Assembly (NCBI RefSeq): GCF_003202205.1
Contig: NZ_PDOG01000002.1
Span: 325,148-389,147 of the forward strand
DNA from: Halomonas sp. LBP4
Lineage (GTDB): Bacteria > Pseudomonadota > Gammaproteobacteria > Pseudomonadales > Halomonadaceae
Direction of reading: 5' to 3'
DNA length: 64,000 nt
Position 1 is the stretch's first letter, and every line of letters begins with the position of its first letter. The notes beneath the pieces are model-generated. The model saw only the letters and a program-made list of their open reading frames with translations. It had not been told where the DNA came from and did no database searches. Below, in pieces: positions 36,180-44,450 of the stretch. The translations under genes were made by a program, and so were the position numbers.

Positions 36180-37076
36180 ATGACACAGCTATCCTTACCG
36201 ACCGGCGGGGCGGCCCTGCCGCTGCTGGATACCGAGGTGCTGCGCACCTTCGTGGCGATCGCCGAGAGCGGCAGCTTCACCCGCGCCGCCCGGCAGGTGT
36301 TCCGCACGCCGTCGGCCCTGAGCATGCAGATCAAGCGCCTGGAAGAGACCCTCGGCCAGCCGCTGTTCGTACGCGAGGCGCGTCGGGTACGGCTCACGCC
36401 GGAGGGCGAGGTGCTGCTGGGCTACGGGCGACGGCTGCTCAAGCTCAACGAGGAGGCGGTGACCCAGTTCCTGGCGCCGTCGCTGGAGGGGCGGGTGGGC
36501 ATCGGGACCACCGACGACGTGGGCACACGCATCCTGCCCGGTGTACTGGCGCAGTTCGCCCGCTCGCACCCCGCGGTCCAGGTCGACGTGGTGGTGGGCA
36601 GCAGCGCGGGGATGTTGGCGCGTCTGGATGCCGGCGAGCTCGACCTGGTGCTGGTCACCGCCGGCAACCCGGGGCAAGGCGTGCGTGGCGAGGTCGTGCA
36701 CAGCGAGCCGCTGGTCTGGGCCGGGCGCGAAGGCGGCATCGCCGCCCAGCGCTCGCCGCTACCGGTGGCGTTGGCCCACCACGGTTGTGCCTGGCGCGGG
36801 ATGGCCCTCGACGCCCTCGACCGTGCCGGGGTGAGCTACCGGATCGCCTACACCTGCGAACACTGCGCCGGGCAGGAAGCCGCCATGCTTGCCGACCTGG
36901 CGGTATCGCCCTTCCCGCTGGCCCTGATCCGGCCGCCGCTGCGCCGGATCGACAAGAAGCTGCTGCCGCCACTCGGCGATTACCAGCTGGAGCTGGTGAA
37001 GCGGGGCGGCGCGGGCCAGGCCAGCGAGGCTCTGGGAGGGTATGTGATCGAGGCGTTTCGCGATATGCACGACTAA
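36180..37076 (+). CDS. LysR-family regulator divergent from DUF1127 gene
   Basis: 298 residues. The start LPLLDTEVLRTFVAIAESGS and recognition helix VFRTPSALSMQIKRLEETLG belong to the LrhA/HexA-like group. The effector domain contains an unusual pair of Cys (YTCEHCAGQE) that could make it redox-sensitive. The 160-base gap to the DUF1127 gene has an A/T-rich segment with TTGATCAATCAA at about 36118-36130, a possible binding site. Confidence 0.88.
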   Translation: MTQLSLPTGGAALPLLDTEVLRTFVAIAESGSFTRAARQVFRTPSALSMQIKRLEETLGQPLFVREARRVRLTPEGEVLLGYGRRLLKLNEEAVTQFLAPSLEGRVGIGTTDDVGTRILPGVLAQFARSHPAVQVDVVVGSSAGMLARLDAGELDLVLVTAGNPGQGVRGEVVHSEPLVWAGREGGIAAQRSPLPVALAHHGCAWRGMALDALDRAGVSYRIAYTCEHCAGQEAAMLADLAVSPFPLALIRPPLRRIDKKLLPPLGDYQLELVKRGGAGQASEALGGYVIEAFRDMHD

Positions 37077-37239
37077 CGCGACGCAGCCGTCAGCGTGGCG
37101 CAACCGGTGGCGTCGGCCTGCAGACGCTGGCTGATAACGGCGGCGCAGGGTGTCTCGCCGAAATCGGCCATGGTGATGGGCAGGGCATAGGCCGCAATGG
37201 AAGGGGAGGTGGCGGCCTGATCACCGACCGGAAACGAGG

Positions 37240-38091
37240 CTACCGATGGCGAATCAAGTCGCCTGCCCAGGGCGCCGCTTCCGGATACTCCTCGCCGTCC
37301 AGGATGAACTCCTGGCCGCGCGCCGCCGCGGTCAACTCGGTGTGATCGGCGTGCCTGTGCCAGCGCTGCCGGTTCGCATGGTAGGTCAGCGGCGTGCGGC
37401 CATCCTCTGGATAGCACCAGGCGGGCAGCCGCCAGGTGGAGGTGTTGGCGGCATCTGGAGCGGTCAACCGACGACCCGGCGAGAAGTGCGGGAAGACGCC
37501 GGCACCTGGCAGCGCCTCGTCCAGCCCGTCGAGGCGTAGTCGCCGGCTCGCCAGGTAGACCACGTTGTGGGGATCGCCCTCCCGCTGGAAGTGGGGGTGA
37601 TAGGCCGCCCACTCGTAGTCTCCCGACCGGGCCTCGTCCACCGGCACTACCTTCGCCACTTGCAGCCAGCCCCAGATGACATGGCAGGGCCGGGAGTCGG
37701 GGGTCCAGCGCCAGGCTCCGTTGTGAGGCTCGACGCGCCGGAAGAGCCCGAAGAACAGGAAAAGATCCCCCGGCCCGACCTCCTGGTTGCGCAGATGCCC
37801 CTGGGCCTGGCCCGCTTGCCCGAAGAGGGGCCGCCAGCCGGGCTTCCGGGGCAGCATAGCGCCGATCAGGTCAGGATCGAGATGGGCGCGGTCGTCCGGC
37901 GTCACCCTGCCCCGGGAGAGCTGGCCGACCAGATCGCCGAGCGAGCCTCCGTCATGGGCGATGTCCCGGTAGCGGATGATCGAGTTCCCGTCCGGGATGG
38001 GCAGGGCGACCATCCGGCCATCCGGCAAGATGGGGCTCGGCACGCCCCCGGCGGCGGAGTCGAAGCCCTTGCGGCTGAGGATCAGCTTCAT
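37240..38091 (-). CDS. Nmad3 (nucleotide modification associated domain 3) protein
   Basis: 283 residues. The start MKLILSRKGFDSAAGGVPSP, then GWRPLFGQAGQAQGHL, NQEVGPGDLFLFFGLFRRVE and HVIWGWLQVAKVV, are the signature blocks of the Nmad3 family, which comparative genomics has linked to DNA base modification and defence-type loci. No biochemical activity is established. It covers the full family length. It is divergent, over 26 bases, from a decayed metallopeptidase gene of the kind often found beside type I restriction systems. The 163 bases downstream (37077-37239) show no convincing gene. Confidence 0.75.
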   Translation of the reverse strand: MKLILSRKGFDSAAGGVPSPILPDGRMVALPIPDGNSIIRYRDIAHDGGSLGDLVGQLSRGRVTPDDRAHLDPDLIGAMLPRKPGWRPLFGQAGQAQGHLRNQEVGPGDLFLFFGLFRRVEPHNGAWRWTPDSRPCHVIWGWLQVAKVVPVDEARSGDYEWAAYHPHFQREGDPHNVVYLASRRLRLDGLDEALPGAGVFPHFSPGRRLTAPDAANTSTWRLPAWCYPEDGRTPLTYHANRQRWHRHADHTELTAAARGQEFILDGEEYPEAAPWAGDLIRHR

Positions 38092-38117
38092 TCCTTCACC
38101 CTGGCCCTGAGCTGACG

Positions 38118-38429
38118 GTGGCCACGTCGTTCATCCAGAGCCACTACCATGCCCTTTCAGCGCTTTCTGGTCGAGCCCCCGGTGTGAAGGTCCAGGACCT
38201 CGGTTACCGCTGGGGCTCCTGCGGCAAGGGCAATCGCGTCTACTTCCACTGGAAGACCATCCTGCAGCCACGCCATATCGCCGAGCACGTGGTCGTCAAT
38301 GAACTGGTCTATCTGCACGAATCCCACCACATCACCCCCTTCTGGCGCCGCCTGGAGCGCGCCATGCCGGATTACGAGCAGCGCAAGGTGCGGCTCGCCC
38401 GGCATGGCATCGAAGTGGAGGGGATCTAG
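38118..38429 (+). pseudogene. YgjP/DUF45-type metallopeptidase fragment with lost zinc ligands
   Basis: About 103 codons from a GTG at 38118. VKVQDLGYRWGSCGKGN, YFHWKTILQPRHIAEHVVVN and FWRRLERAMPDYEQRK are typical of the C-terminal half of YgjP-like (M48/DUF45) metallopeptidases, which are about 230 residues when whole. The zinc motif HELxHLHxxHH reads NELVYLHESHH: both His of HExxH are replaced (by Asn and Tyr), so it cannot bind zinc normally. Missing N-terminal half plus lost ligands point to a decayed gene. Confidence 0.7.
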
Positions 38430-38462
38430 CTCGCTATCCTCCGATGCCGACCAATCCACCTA

Positions 38463-38478
38463 AAATGGTTAACCATTT
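38463..38478. promoter_or_regulatory. FadR-type operator 1 (perfect palindrome)
   Basis: AAATGGTTAACCATTT, a perfect 16-base palindrome with the TGGT-N2-ACCA core expected for FadR/FCD-type GntR regulators. It lies 329 bases upstream of the operon's first start codon. Confidence 0.65.
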
Positions 38479-38762
38479 GTCGAAATTGAACGGCTTTGTT
38501 AGCTTCCGGCGAGCGCTCTGAATACTGCGAGTGAAGTTTAGTTTTTCTCGATATGCGCAAGGCGAGGCCAAGGCGCCGCTTTGTATGATTAGTGTATCTT
38601 ATTGTTTTATAAGATTTAATCTTTCGATTATCTAAAAATCTTGAATCTATTAACAGGCTAACAGCTGTGGTGCTAGATGCTGGATTGTCTTCCATCCAAT
38701 ATTAGTGCAATACGCAATATACTAAGGTCTTATTTCGCAACCAATCCATTGTCTTTACCTTC
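38479..38762. other. A/T-rich upstream region of the transketolase/TRAP operon
   Basis: 284 bases without a gene, markedly richer in A+T than the neighbouring genes. A TATACT hexamer near 38717 may be a -10 box, but I find no matching -35. The region presumably carries the promoter and activator sites of the operon. Confidence 0.4.
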
Positions 38763-38778
38763 AAATGGTCAACCAATT
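38763..38778. promoter_or_regulatory. FadR-type operator 2, touching the first ribosome-binding site
   Basis: AAATGGTCAACCAATT, identical to operator 1 at 14 of 16 positions, with the same TGGT-N2-ACCA core. It lies exactly 300 bases downstream of operator 1 and ends next to the GGAGGTG ribosome-binding site of the transketolase gene. Repression, possibly with a DNA loop between the two sites, is likely. Confidence 0.65.
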
Positions 38779-38791
38779 GGAGGTGACTGGA

Positions 38792-39652
38792 ATGAGCGAA
38801 ACAGCTACAGCATCCAAATCCGGCGCTGTCGAGGCGCTTCGGCAGCGGGCCTACAAGATTCGTCGCCACGCCTTGCGGATGGGCGAGGTGCAAGGGCAGG
38901 GCTACGTTGGCCAGGCCTTGGGGGTTGCCGATGTCCTGGCAGTCTCCTATTTCCGCGCGCTGAGGCTGGATCCCAAGAACCCGGAGTGGGAGGAGCGGGA
39001 TCGTTTCCTGCTGTCCATCGGTCACTACGCCATCGCCCTCTATGCCGCCCTGATCGAGGCTGGCGTCATCGCCGAGGAGGAGATCGAAGACTACGGCAGC
39101 GACGACAGTATCCTGCCCATGTCAGGCATGGCCGGCTACACGCCGGGTATGGAGATCACCGGCGGCTCTCTGGGCCACGGCCTGGGCATTGGTGTAGGCA
39201 TGGCGCTGGGTCTCAAGCGCAAGGAGAGTGCTTCGCGCATATTCAACCTGCTGTCGGACGGCGAGCTGAATGAAGGCTCGACCTGGGAGGCCGTCGCCTC
39301 CGCCGCTCACTGGAAGCTGGATAACCTGATTGCCATTGTGGACGTCAACGATCAGCAGGCCGACGACAAGTCGTCCACCGTTCTCAATTATGAGCCGATT
39401 GCTGACAAGTGGACCGCCTTCGGCTGGGAGACGTATCGCGTCAACGGCAATGATCTTGAGGCGCTGATCGACGCCTTCGACAGTGCCATGGAAAGCAGCT
39501 CCGACAAGCCCCGCGTCATTATCTGCGACACCCTGATGGGCCGTGGTGTGCCGTTCCTGGAAACTCGGGACAAGACCCACTTCATTCGCGTTGATGAGGA
39601 TGAATGGAGTGTGGCGCTCAAGCAGCTCGATGAAGTCTACGGTGTCCAGTAA
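38792..39652 (+). CDS. Transketolase-like subunit A (TPP-binding N-terminal half)
   Basis: 286 residues from the ATG at 38792 (GGAGGTG upstream). It corresponds to the N-terminal half of transketolase: LSIGHYAIALYAAL, GSLGHGLGIGVGMALGLKRK and the TPP/Mg block LSDGELNEGSTWEAVASAAH to IVDVNDQQADD. The usual GDG reads SDG, and the usual N-N reads V-N, which marks a divergent split-transketolase subgroup. It needs the partner at 39665 for activity, transferring a two-carbon ketol unit. First gene of a nine-gene operon. Confidence 0.88.
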   Translation: MSETATASKSGAVEALRQRAYKIRRHALRMGEVQGQGYVGQALGVADVLAVSYFRALRLDPKNPEWEERDRFLLSIGHYAIALYAALIEAGVIAEEEIEDYGSDDSILPMSGMAGYTPGMEITGGSLGHGLGIGVGMALGLKRKESASRIFNLLSDGELNEGSTWEAVASAAHWKLDNLIAIVDVNDQQADDKSSTVLNYEPIADKWTAFGWETYRVNGNDLEALIDAFDSAMESSSDKPRVIICDTLMGRGVPFLETRDKTHFIRVDEDEWSVALKQLDEVYGVQ

Positions 39653-39664
39653 GGAGGATATGAA

Positions 39665-40687
39665 ATGAGCGCCAAGAAGAAGTTGAAGACCTCGGCAATG
39701 ATTGCGTCCATCGCCGATGAAGGCACGCCAACGACGTCGGCCCCGTTTGGGCACGCGCTGGTAGAAGCCGCCGAAAAGAACCCGAAGATCGTGGGCATGA
39801 CGGCGGACCTCGGCAAGTATACCGACCTGCATATCTTCGAGCGGGCCTTCCCTGATCGGTATTACCAAATGGGCATGGCCGAGCAGCTGCTCATGATGGC
39901 AGGGGCGGGCATGGCTCGTGAGGGTTTCATCCCCTTCGTCACGACCTATAGTGTCTTCGCCTCACGCCGCGCCTACGACTTCATCTGTCTGGCTATCGCC
40001 GAGGAGAAGTTGAACGTCAAGATCATCAGTGCGCTTCCGGGGCTGACGACCGGCTACGGGCCGAGCCACCAGGCCACCGAAGATGTCGCCATCTTCCGTG
40101 GCATGCCGAACCTGACCATCATCGACCCCTGCGATGCGGTGGATATCGAGCAGTCGGTGCAGGCGATGGTGGATTTCGACGGGCCCGTTTACTTGCGCCT
40201 TCTTCGCGGCAAGGTACCGCGCGTCCTGGACCGGTTCGAAGGCTACCGCTTCGAGATCGGCAAGGCCAAGCGGCTGATTGACGGTAAAGATGCCCTGATC
40301 ATTTCTTCCGGTCTGATGACGACTCGGGCGATCGAGGCCTCCGATCAGATGAAGGAGAAAGGTGTCGAGGTGGGTGTCATGCACTGCGCCACGATCAAGC
40401 CGTTGGACAATGAGGCCATTCTGGAAGAAGTGCGTCGTCATCCCGACCGCCCCGTGTTCGTGGCCGAGAACCACTCGGTCGTTGGCGGGCTGGGGGAAAG
40501 CATCGCCTCACTGCTGATGAAGGAAGGTGTCGCGGTCACGTTCCGCCAAATTGGTCTTCCCGACGAGTTCCTGGGCGCTGGTGCCCTGCCGACCCTTCAC
40601 GATCTCTATGGTATTTCAACTAATGAGGTAGTGAAAACTCTGGAGCAATATGTCTCCAGCGATGAAGAAATCATGCCAACTATCTAA
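39665..40687 (+). CDS. Transketolase-like subunit B (pyrimidine-binding and C-terminal half)
   Basis: 340 residues, 12 bases after subunit A, with AAGGAG upstream. MTADLGKYTDLHIFERAFPD, GMAEQLLMMAGAGMA (catalytic Glu that activates TPP), TTYSVFASRRAYDFI and GYGPSHQATEDVAIFRGMPN are the conserved blocks. The C-terminal domain (VAENHSVVGGLGESIASLLM) follows. Split transketolases are known for several sugar and sugar-acid pathways, for example apulose-4-phosphate transketolase, as well as for generic ones. The substrate here is not known. Confidence 0.9.
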   Translation: MSAKKKLKTSAMIASIADEGTPTTSAPFGHALVEAAEKNPKIVGMTADLGKYTDLHIFERAFPDRYYQMGMAEQLLMMAGAGMAREGFIPFVTTYSVFASRRAYDFICLAIAEEKLNVKIISALPGLTTGYGPSHQATEDVAIFRGMPNLTIIDPCDAVDIEQSVQAMVDFDGPVYLRLLRGKVPRVLDRFEGYRFEIGKAKRLIDGKDALIISSGLMTTRAIEASDQMKEKGVEVGVMHCATIKPLDNEAILEEVRRHPDRPVFVAENHSVVGGLGESIASLLMKEGVAVTFRQIGLPDEFLGAGALPTLHDLYGISTNEVVKTLEQYVSSDEEIMPTI

Positions 40688-40733
40688 ATTGATAACTTCA
40701 TTATTAACAACCATGTGAAAAGAGAGACACGCC

Positions 40734-41714
40734 ATGAAAACAACAGTAATTGGATCTGTGTTCGCCGGTGCCATTTTTGTTTCTGGTGCCGCCATCGCAC
40801 AACAGACGCTTCAGCTTGCCCACAACGCGGCGGAGGGAAATCCGAAGTGGGATGCCTCCGAACGCTTCGCAGAGCTGGTGGAAGAGGGTACTAATGGTCA
40901 GCTCATTGTGGACGTGGGTGGCAACGCCCAGTATGGCGACGATATGGAAGCGCTGACCCAAATGAGAATGGGGACACTGGCTTTAAGTACCAATAGTCAG
41001 GGAGCAACCTCGAGTGTTGTGCCACAGTTCTCCGTGCTTGGTCTTCCGTTCCTCTTCGACTCGCTTCCCACCGCCTGGAAAGTGATGGACGGCGAGGTTG
41101 GCGACGAGCTGAAGAAACTGGCGGAAGAGCATAACCTAGTGCTTCTCGCGCTGTGGGATAACGGCATTCGCCACGTCAGCAACAATGTGCATCCCATCGA
41201 GACGCCTGAGGATCTGAATGGCCTCAAGATTCGCACCCCACCCGATGAGATGACCGTCGATATCTTCGAGGCGCTGGGTGCCAACCCGACCCCGATGAAC
41301 TTCTCCGAGCTGTACATCGCCCTCGAGCAGGGGGTCGTGGATGGCCAGGAGAACCCGCTGATGAATATCCATTCATCCAAGCTCTACGAGGTGCAGGACT
41401 ACATCTCGCTGACCGGCCATAAATATGAGTCCACCCCGCTGCTGATGAGCAAGGCCGTATGGGACACCCTGACGCCTGAGCAGAAGGAAGTGATTGAAGA
41501 AGCGGCAGTCGAGGCGGGTGAATTCAATCGCCAAGCGTCGCTCCAGGCAGATGAAGATCTGCGCAGTGAAATGGAAGAAGCTGGCGTGGCATTCAATGAA
41601 GTGGAAAAACAGCCTTTCATCGAAGCCACTTCATCCGTTTACGATCTGTGGCGTGAAAAATACCCGGAGCTGGTCGAGATGGTCGTCAATGCGGCTCAGA
41701 GCGAGTCGCAGTAA
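40734..41714 (+). CDS. TRAP transporter solute-binding protein (DctP family)
   Basis: 326 residues. Signal peptide ending GAAIAQ, then QTLQLAHNAAEGNPKWDASE and the mid-protein LKIRTPPDEMTVDIFEALGA with the Arg that normally salt-bridges a substrate carboxylate, followed by the P-T-P-M-N-F-S-E-L-Y signature and the QEGVVDGQENPL-type block (EQGVVDGQENPLMNI). The conserved Arg implies the ligand carries a carboxylate or similar acid group. It delivers the operon's substrate to the DctQM membrane complex. Confidence 0.93.
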   Translation: MKTTVIGSVFAGAIFVSGAAIAQQTLQLAHNAAEGNPKWDASERFAELVEEGTNGQLIVDVGGNAQYGDDMEALTQMRMGTLALSTNSQGATSSVVPQFSVLGLPFLFDSLPTAWKVMDGEVGDELKKLAEEHNLVLLALWDNGIRHVSNNVHPIETPEDLNGLKIRTPPDEMTVDIFEALGANPTPMNFSELYIALEQGVVDGQENPLMNIHSSKLYEVQDYISLTGHKYESTPLLMSKAVWDTLTPEQKEVIEEAAVEAGEFNRQASLQADEDLRSEMEEAGVAFNEVEKQPFIEATSSVYDLWREKYPELVEMVVNAAQSESQ

Positions 41715-41729
41715 CGGGAGGGGCTTTCC

Positions 41730-42293
41730 ATGAAGCTCTCGGAAGAGAGCCGCAGCGGTGAAGTGGGTGCGCCCACTTCACTGCTAGTGCGCTCAAAGAA
41801 TGTCATCTATCACGCCTTCAAATGGGTATCCATCGTATCCATTGTGGCCATCTTCCTGTCGCTGTTGCTGGGTGTGGTGGTCCGATATGTGCTCTCCACC
41901 AACCTGGGCTGGGTGACGGAAGTGCCCAATCTGCTTTTCCCCTGGTTGACGATGTGCGCCATCGTGGCCGCCGCTGCCAAGAACGAACATATCGGCATCG
42001 ATCTGGTGGTGGAGAAACTGCCCAGCTTGCCGAGGAAAGGTGTTGTGCTGGCTGTCGACGTCATCGCGATGATCGCCTTTGGTACCATGGCCGTCCACGC
42101 ACTCGATGTCGTCGAGATCGCAGGAAGCCAGCGACTCCCGATAACCCAGGTCGCCATGTCCTGGGCCTACTGGGCAGTGGTAATAGGATTCCTTGGCCTG
42201 GCAGTCGATTCGCTCATTAACATCGCGTTGGTGCTGACCGGTGGGGATCAATTCTCCGAGCCTCAAGTCTCGCATGGGGAGGATGGGATATGA
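41730..42293 (+). CDS. TRAP transporter small permease (DctQ)
   Basis: 187 residues with four membrane helices. The DctQ pattern is evident: GVVVRYVLSTNLGWVTEVPN in helix 1-2 and ITQVAMSWAYWAVVIGFLGL in the last pair. It overlaps the large permease start by four bases (ATGA). GGGAGG precedes the ATG at 41730. Confidence 0.93.
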   Translation: MKLSEESRSGEVGAPTSLLVRSKNVIYHAFKWVSIVSIVAIFLSLLLGVVVRYVLSTNLGWVTEVPNLLFPWLTMCAIVAAAAKNEHIGIDLVVEKLPSLPRKGVVLAVDVIAMIAFGTMAVHALDVVEIAGSQRLPITQVAMSWAYWAVVIGFLGLAVDSLINIALVLTGGDQFSEPQVSHGEDGI

Positions 42294-43549
42294 CGGCCCA
42301 GATGCTTATTGCGTTTGTCCTGTTTCTATTGATGGCGATGCCGGTCGGCTACTCGCTGGTGATTAGTGGTTGGGCAGCACTGTCTGTCTTCGGACCTATG
42401 CCATCTAGCATGGCTGTCATGAAGATCTTTCAGCCGACACAAAGTTTTCCTCTGCTGGCGATACCCTTCTTCATTCTCTCGGGGAGCCTGATGATGTCAG
42501 GCAAACTGGGTAAAAAGTTGGTGAACTTGGCTTCCATGTTGGTGGGTAAGTATCACGGTGGTCTCGGACAGGTCACTGTGGTGGGATCGACTGTGTTTGG
42601 TGGCGTTTCCGGCTCCTCGGTGGCCGAAGCTTCGGCTCTCGGCTCCATGCTGATTCCCTGGCAGAAGAGGGAAGGCTATCCAGGCGCTTTCGGCGCGGCC
42701 GTTACTTCGGCGTCGTCGGTGATCGCTGGACTGATGCCCCCTTCGATTCCACTGATTCTGTTTGCCACTGTCTCGAATACGTCCATTGCGTCACTGTTTA
42801 TTGCGGCAGTGATACCGGCTCTCATGCTCGCCGGTGGCATGATGCTGGCCTGCTATATCGTTGGCAGACGTCGTGGATTCCCTAGGCTGACGCTCAAGTA
42901 CACTCGGGCCGAGGTGATTAACACGCTGGTCACCGCGCTGCCGGCGCTGCTGATGCCGGTGTTCATTGTTGTGCTGCTGAGAGCCGGTATCGCTACACCC
43001 ACCGAGGTGAGCATCATCGCCGTTGCCTATGCCCTGGTCGTCAGTGCCGTGATCTATCGCGATCTCTCTGCCGATCGCGTCATGAGGGCGCTGGTGAACA
43101 CGGTGATCACCAGCGGCATCGTCTTGCTGATCATCACCGCAGCCAACATCATTGCCTACATCCTGACCTCCGGTGGCGTGCCTCAGGCAGTCGCCCAGTG
43201 GTCCGTAGAGTATCTCAAGCATCCGATCCTGATCATCCTGGCGATCAATCTGCTGCTGCTCTTCATCGGCATGTTCCTCGACCTGCCGGCCGCCATCCTG
43301 CTGCTGGGACCGACACTGGTCTCTATTGGCAATGCGATCGGTCTGGACCTGGTGCAACTCGGCATCATGATGTGCGTGAACCTCAGTATCGGCCTGTTCA
43401 CGCCACCCATCGGCACCACGTTGTTCGTTTCCTCTGCCATTGCCCGTGAACGTATCGGGGCCGTGGTAAAGGAGCTGGCTCCTTTCTATTTGGTGGCCAT
43501 CACCGTGTTGCTGCTGGTGTCCTATGTGCCGTATCTGATCATTTACTGA
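42290..43549 (+). CDS. TRAP transporter large permease (DctM)
   Basis: 419 residues with about twelve membrane helices. The conserved DctM blocks are present: LLAIPFFILSGSLMMSGKLG, GGVSGSSVAEASALGSMLIP, PPSIPLILFATVSNTSIASL and NLSIGLFTPPIGTTLFVSSA. It performs Na+-coupled uptake with DctP and DctQ. The next gene starts 9 bases after its stop. Confidence 0.95.
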   Translation: MTAQMLIAFVLFLLMAMPVGYSLVISGWAALSVFGPMPSSMAVMKIFQPTQSFPLLAIPFFILSGSLMMSGKLGKKLVNLASMLVGKYHGGLGQVTVVGSTVFGGVSGSSVAEASALGSMLIPWQKREGYPGAFGAAVTSASSVIAGLMPPSIPLILFATVSNTSIASLFIAAVIPALMLAGGMMLACYIVGRRRGFPRLTLKYTRAEVINTLVTALPALLMPVFIVVLLRAGIATPTEVSIIAVAYALVVSAVIYRDLSADRVMRALVNTVITSGIVLLIITAANIIAYILTSGGVPQAVAQWSVEYLKHPILIILAINLLLLFIGMFLDLPAAILLLGPTLVSIGNAIGLDLVQLGIMMCVNLSIGLFTPPIGTTLFVSSAIARERIGAVVKELAPFYLVAITVLLLVSYVPYLIIY

Positions 43550-43558
43550 GGTGTAATT

Positions 43559-44440
43559 ATGCAAAAAATTGCTTTCGCTGGGCTAGGTGCCATGGGGTGG
43601 CCTATGGCATCCCGACTGAAAGAAGGCGGCATCCAGGTGCTCGGCATCGATGCGCTCGAACAGAGAGCGCAAGAATTCAACGGCCAAGCGATCTCAACCG
43701 AGGAAGAGAGTCGCTATCTCGCCAGCTGCGAGGCGCTCTTCCTTATGGTGGTCAACGCTGACCAGGTCCGCTCACTGCTGTTCGAGAAGGGAGTCGTCGA
43801 GTCGCTGGGGCAGGGTGCCTGCATCGTCCAGATGTCCACCATATCGCCGGATGACGCTGCGGCAATGTCGAGAGACGTCGCAGCGGTGAGGCCCGACCTG
43901 CGCTACGTGGATGCCCCGGTCTCCGGAGGCGTGGTCGGCGCTCGCGCCGGTGAGCTCACCATCATGGCCTCGGGGGCGGAAGACGCCCTGGCGGGGTGTC
44001 GTCCGGTATTCGAGGCGTTGGGCAAGGCCGTGTACGAGGCGGGGCAGCAGCCTGGACAGGGCTCTGCGATGAAGGCGGTCAACCAGCTGCTGTGCGGTGT
44101 GCACATCGCCGCCGCCGCCGAGGCGCTGTCGCTGGCCGAGAAGAACGGTATCGATGCGTCGCTGATGTTATCCATGGTGACGGGGTCTGCAGCGTCCAGC
44201 TGGATGCTCAAGGATCGCGGGCCGCGGATGATCGCCGAGCCGGGCGATGTCACCAGCGTCATCGATATCTTTTGCAAGGACATGGGCATCGTCTGCGACT
44301 CCGCGAAAGCCTCCAGGGCCTTTACTCCCCTGGCGGAAACTGCTCGTCAGCTGTTTGTGTCCAGCTCCCAGCGCGGTGAGGGCCAGCTCGATGACAGCCA
44401 GCTGATTCGCACCTATCGGCTGCTCAATGGAACGGCCTGA
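43559..44440 (+). CDS. Beta-hydroxyacid dehydrogenase, L-threonate dehydrogenase-like (LtnD group)
   Basis: 293 residues. The Rossmann start AFAGLGAMGWPMASRLKEGG and the family blocks VDAPVSGGVVGARAGELTIM (substrate-binding) and GQGSAMKAVNQLLCGVHIAA, with the catalytic Lys in MKAVNQ, place it in the HIBADH family. LFLMVVNADQVRSLLF resembles the LtnD/YgbJ subgroup, which oxidises the C2 hydroxyl of threonate-type sugar acids. The kinase (DUF1537) and aldolase (OtnC) that normally accompany LtnD are absent here. It should act on the imported acid or an intermediate. Confidence 0.85.
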   Translation: MQKIAFAGLGAMGWPMASRLKEGGIQVLGIDALEQRAQEFNGQAISTEEESRYLASCEALFLMVVNADQVRSLLFEKGVVESLGQGACIVQMSTISPDDAAAMSRDVAAVRPDLRYVDAPVSGGVVGARAGELTIMASGAEDALAGCRPVFEALGKAVYEAGQQPGQGSAMKAVNQLLCGVHIAAAAEALSLAEKNGIDASLMLSMVTGSAASSWMLKDRGPRMIAEPGDVTSVIDIFCKDMGIVCDSAKASRAFTPLAETARQLFVSSSQRGEGQLDDSQLIRTYRLLNGTA

Positions 44441-44450
44441 GGAGACATCA

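Noticed and set aside
37073..37239. Possible gene end on the minus strand downstream of the Nmad3 gene
   Set aside because: The frame runs through the Nmad3 gene out of phase and has no start of its own outside it.
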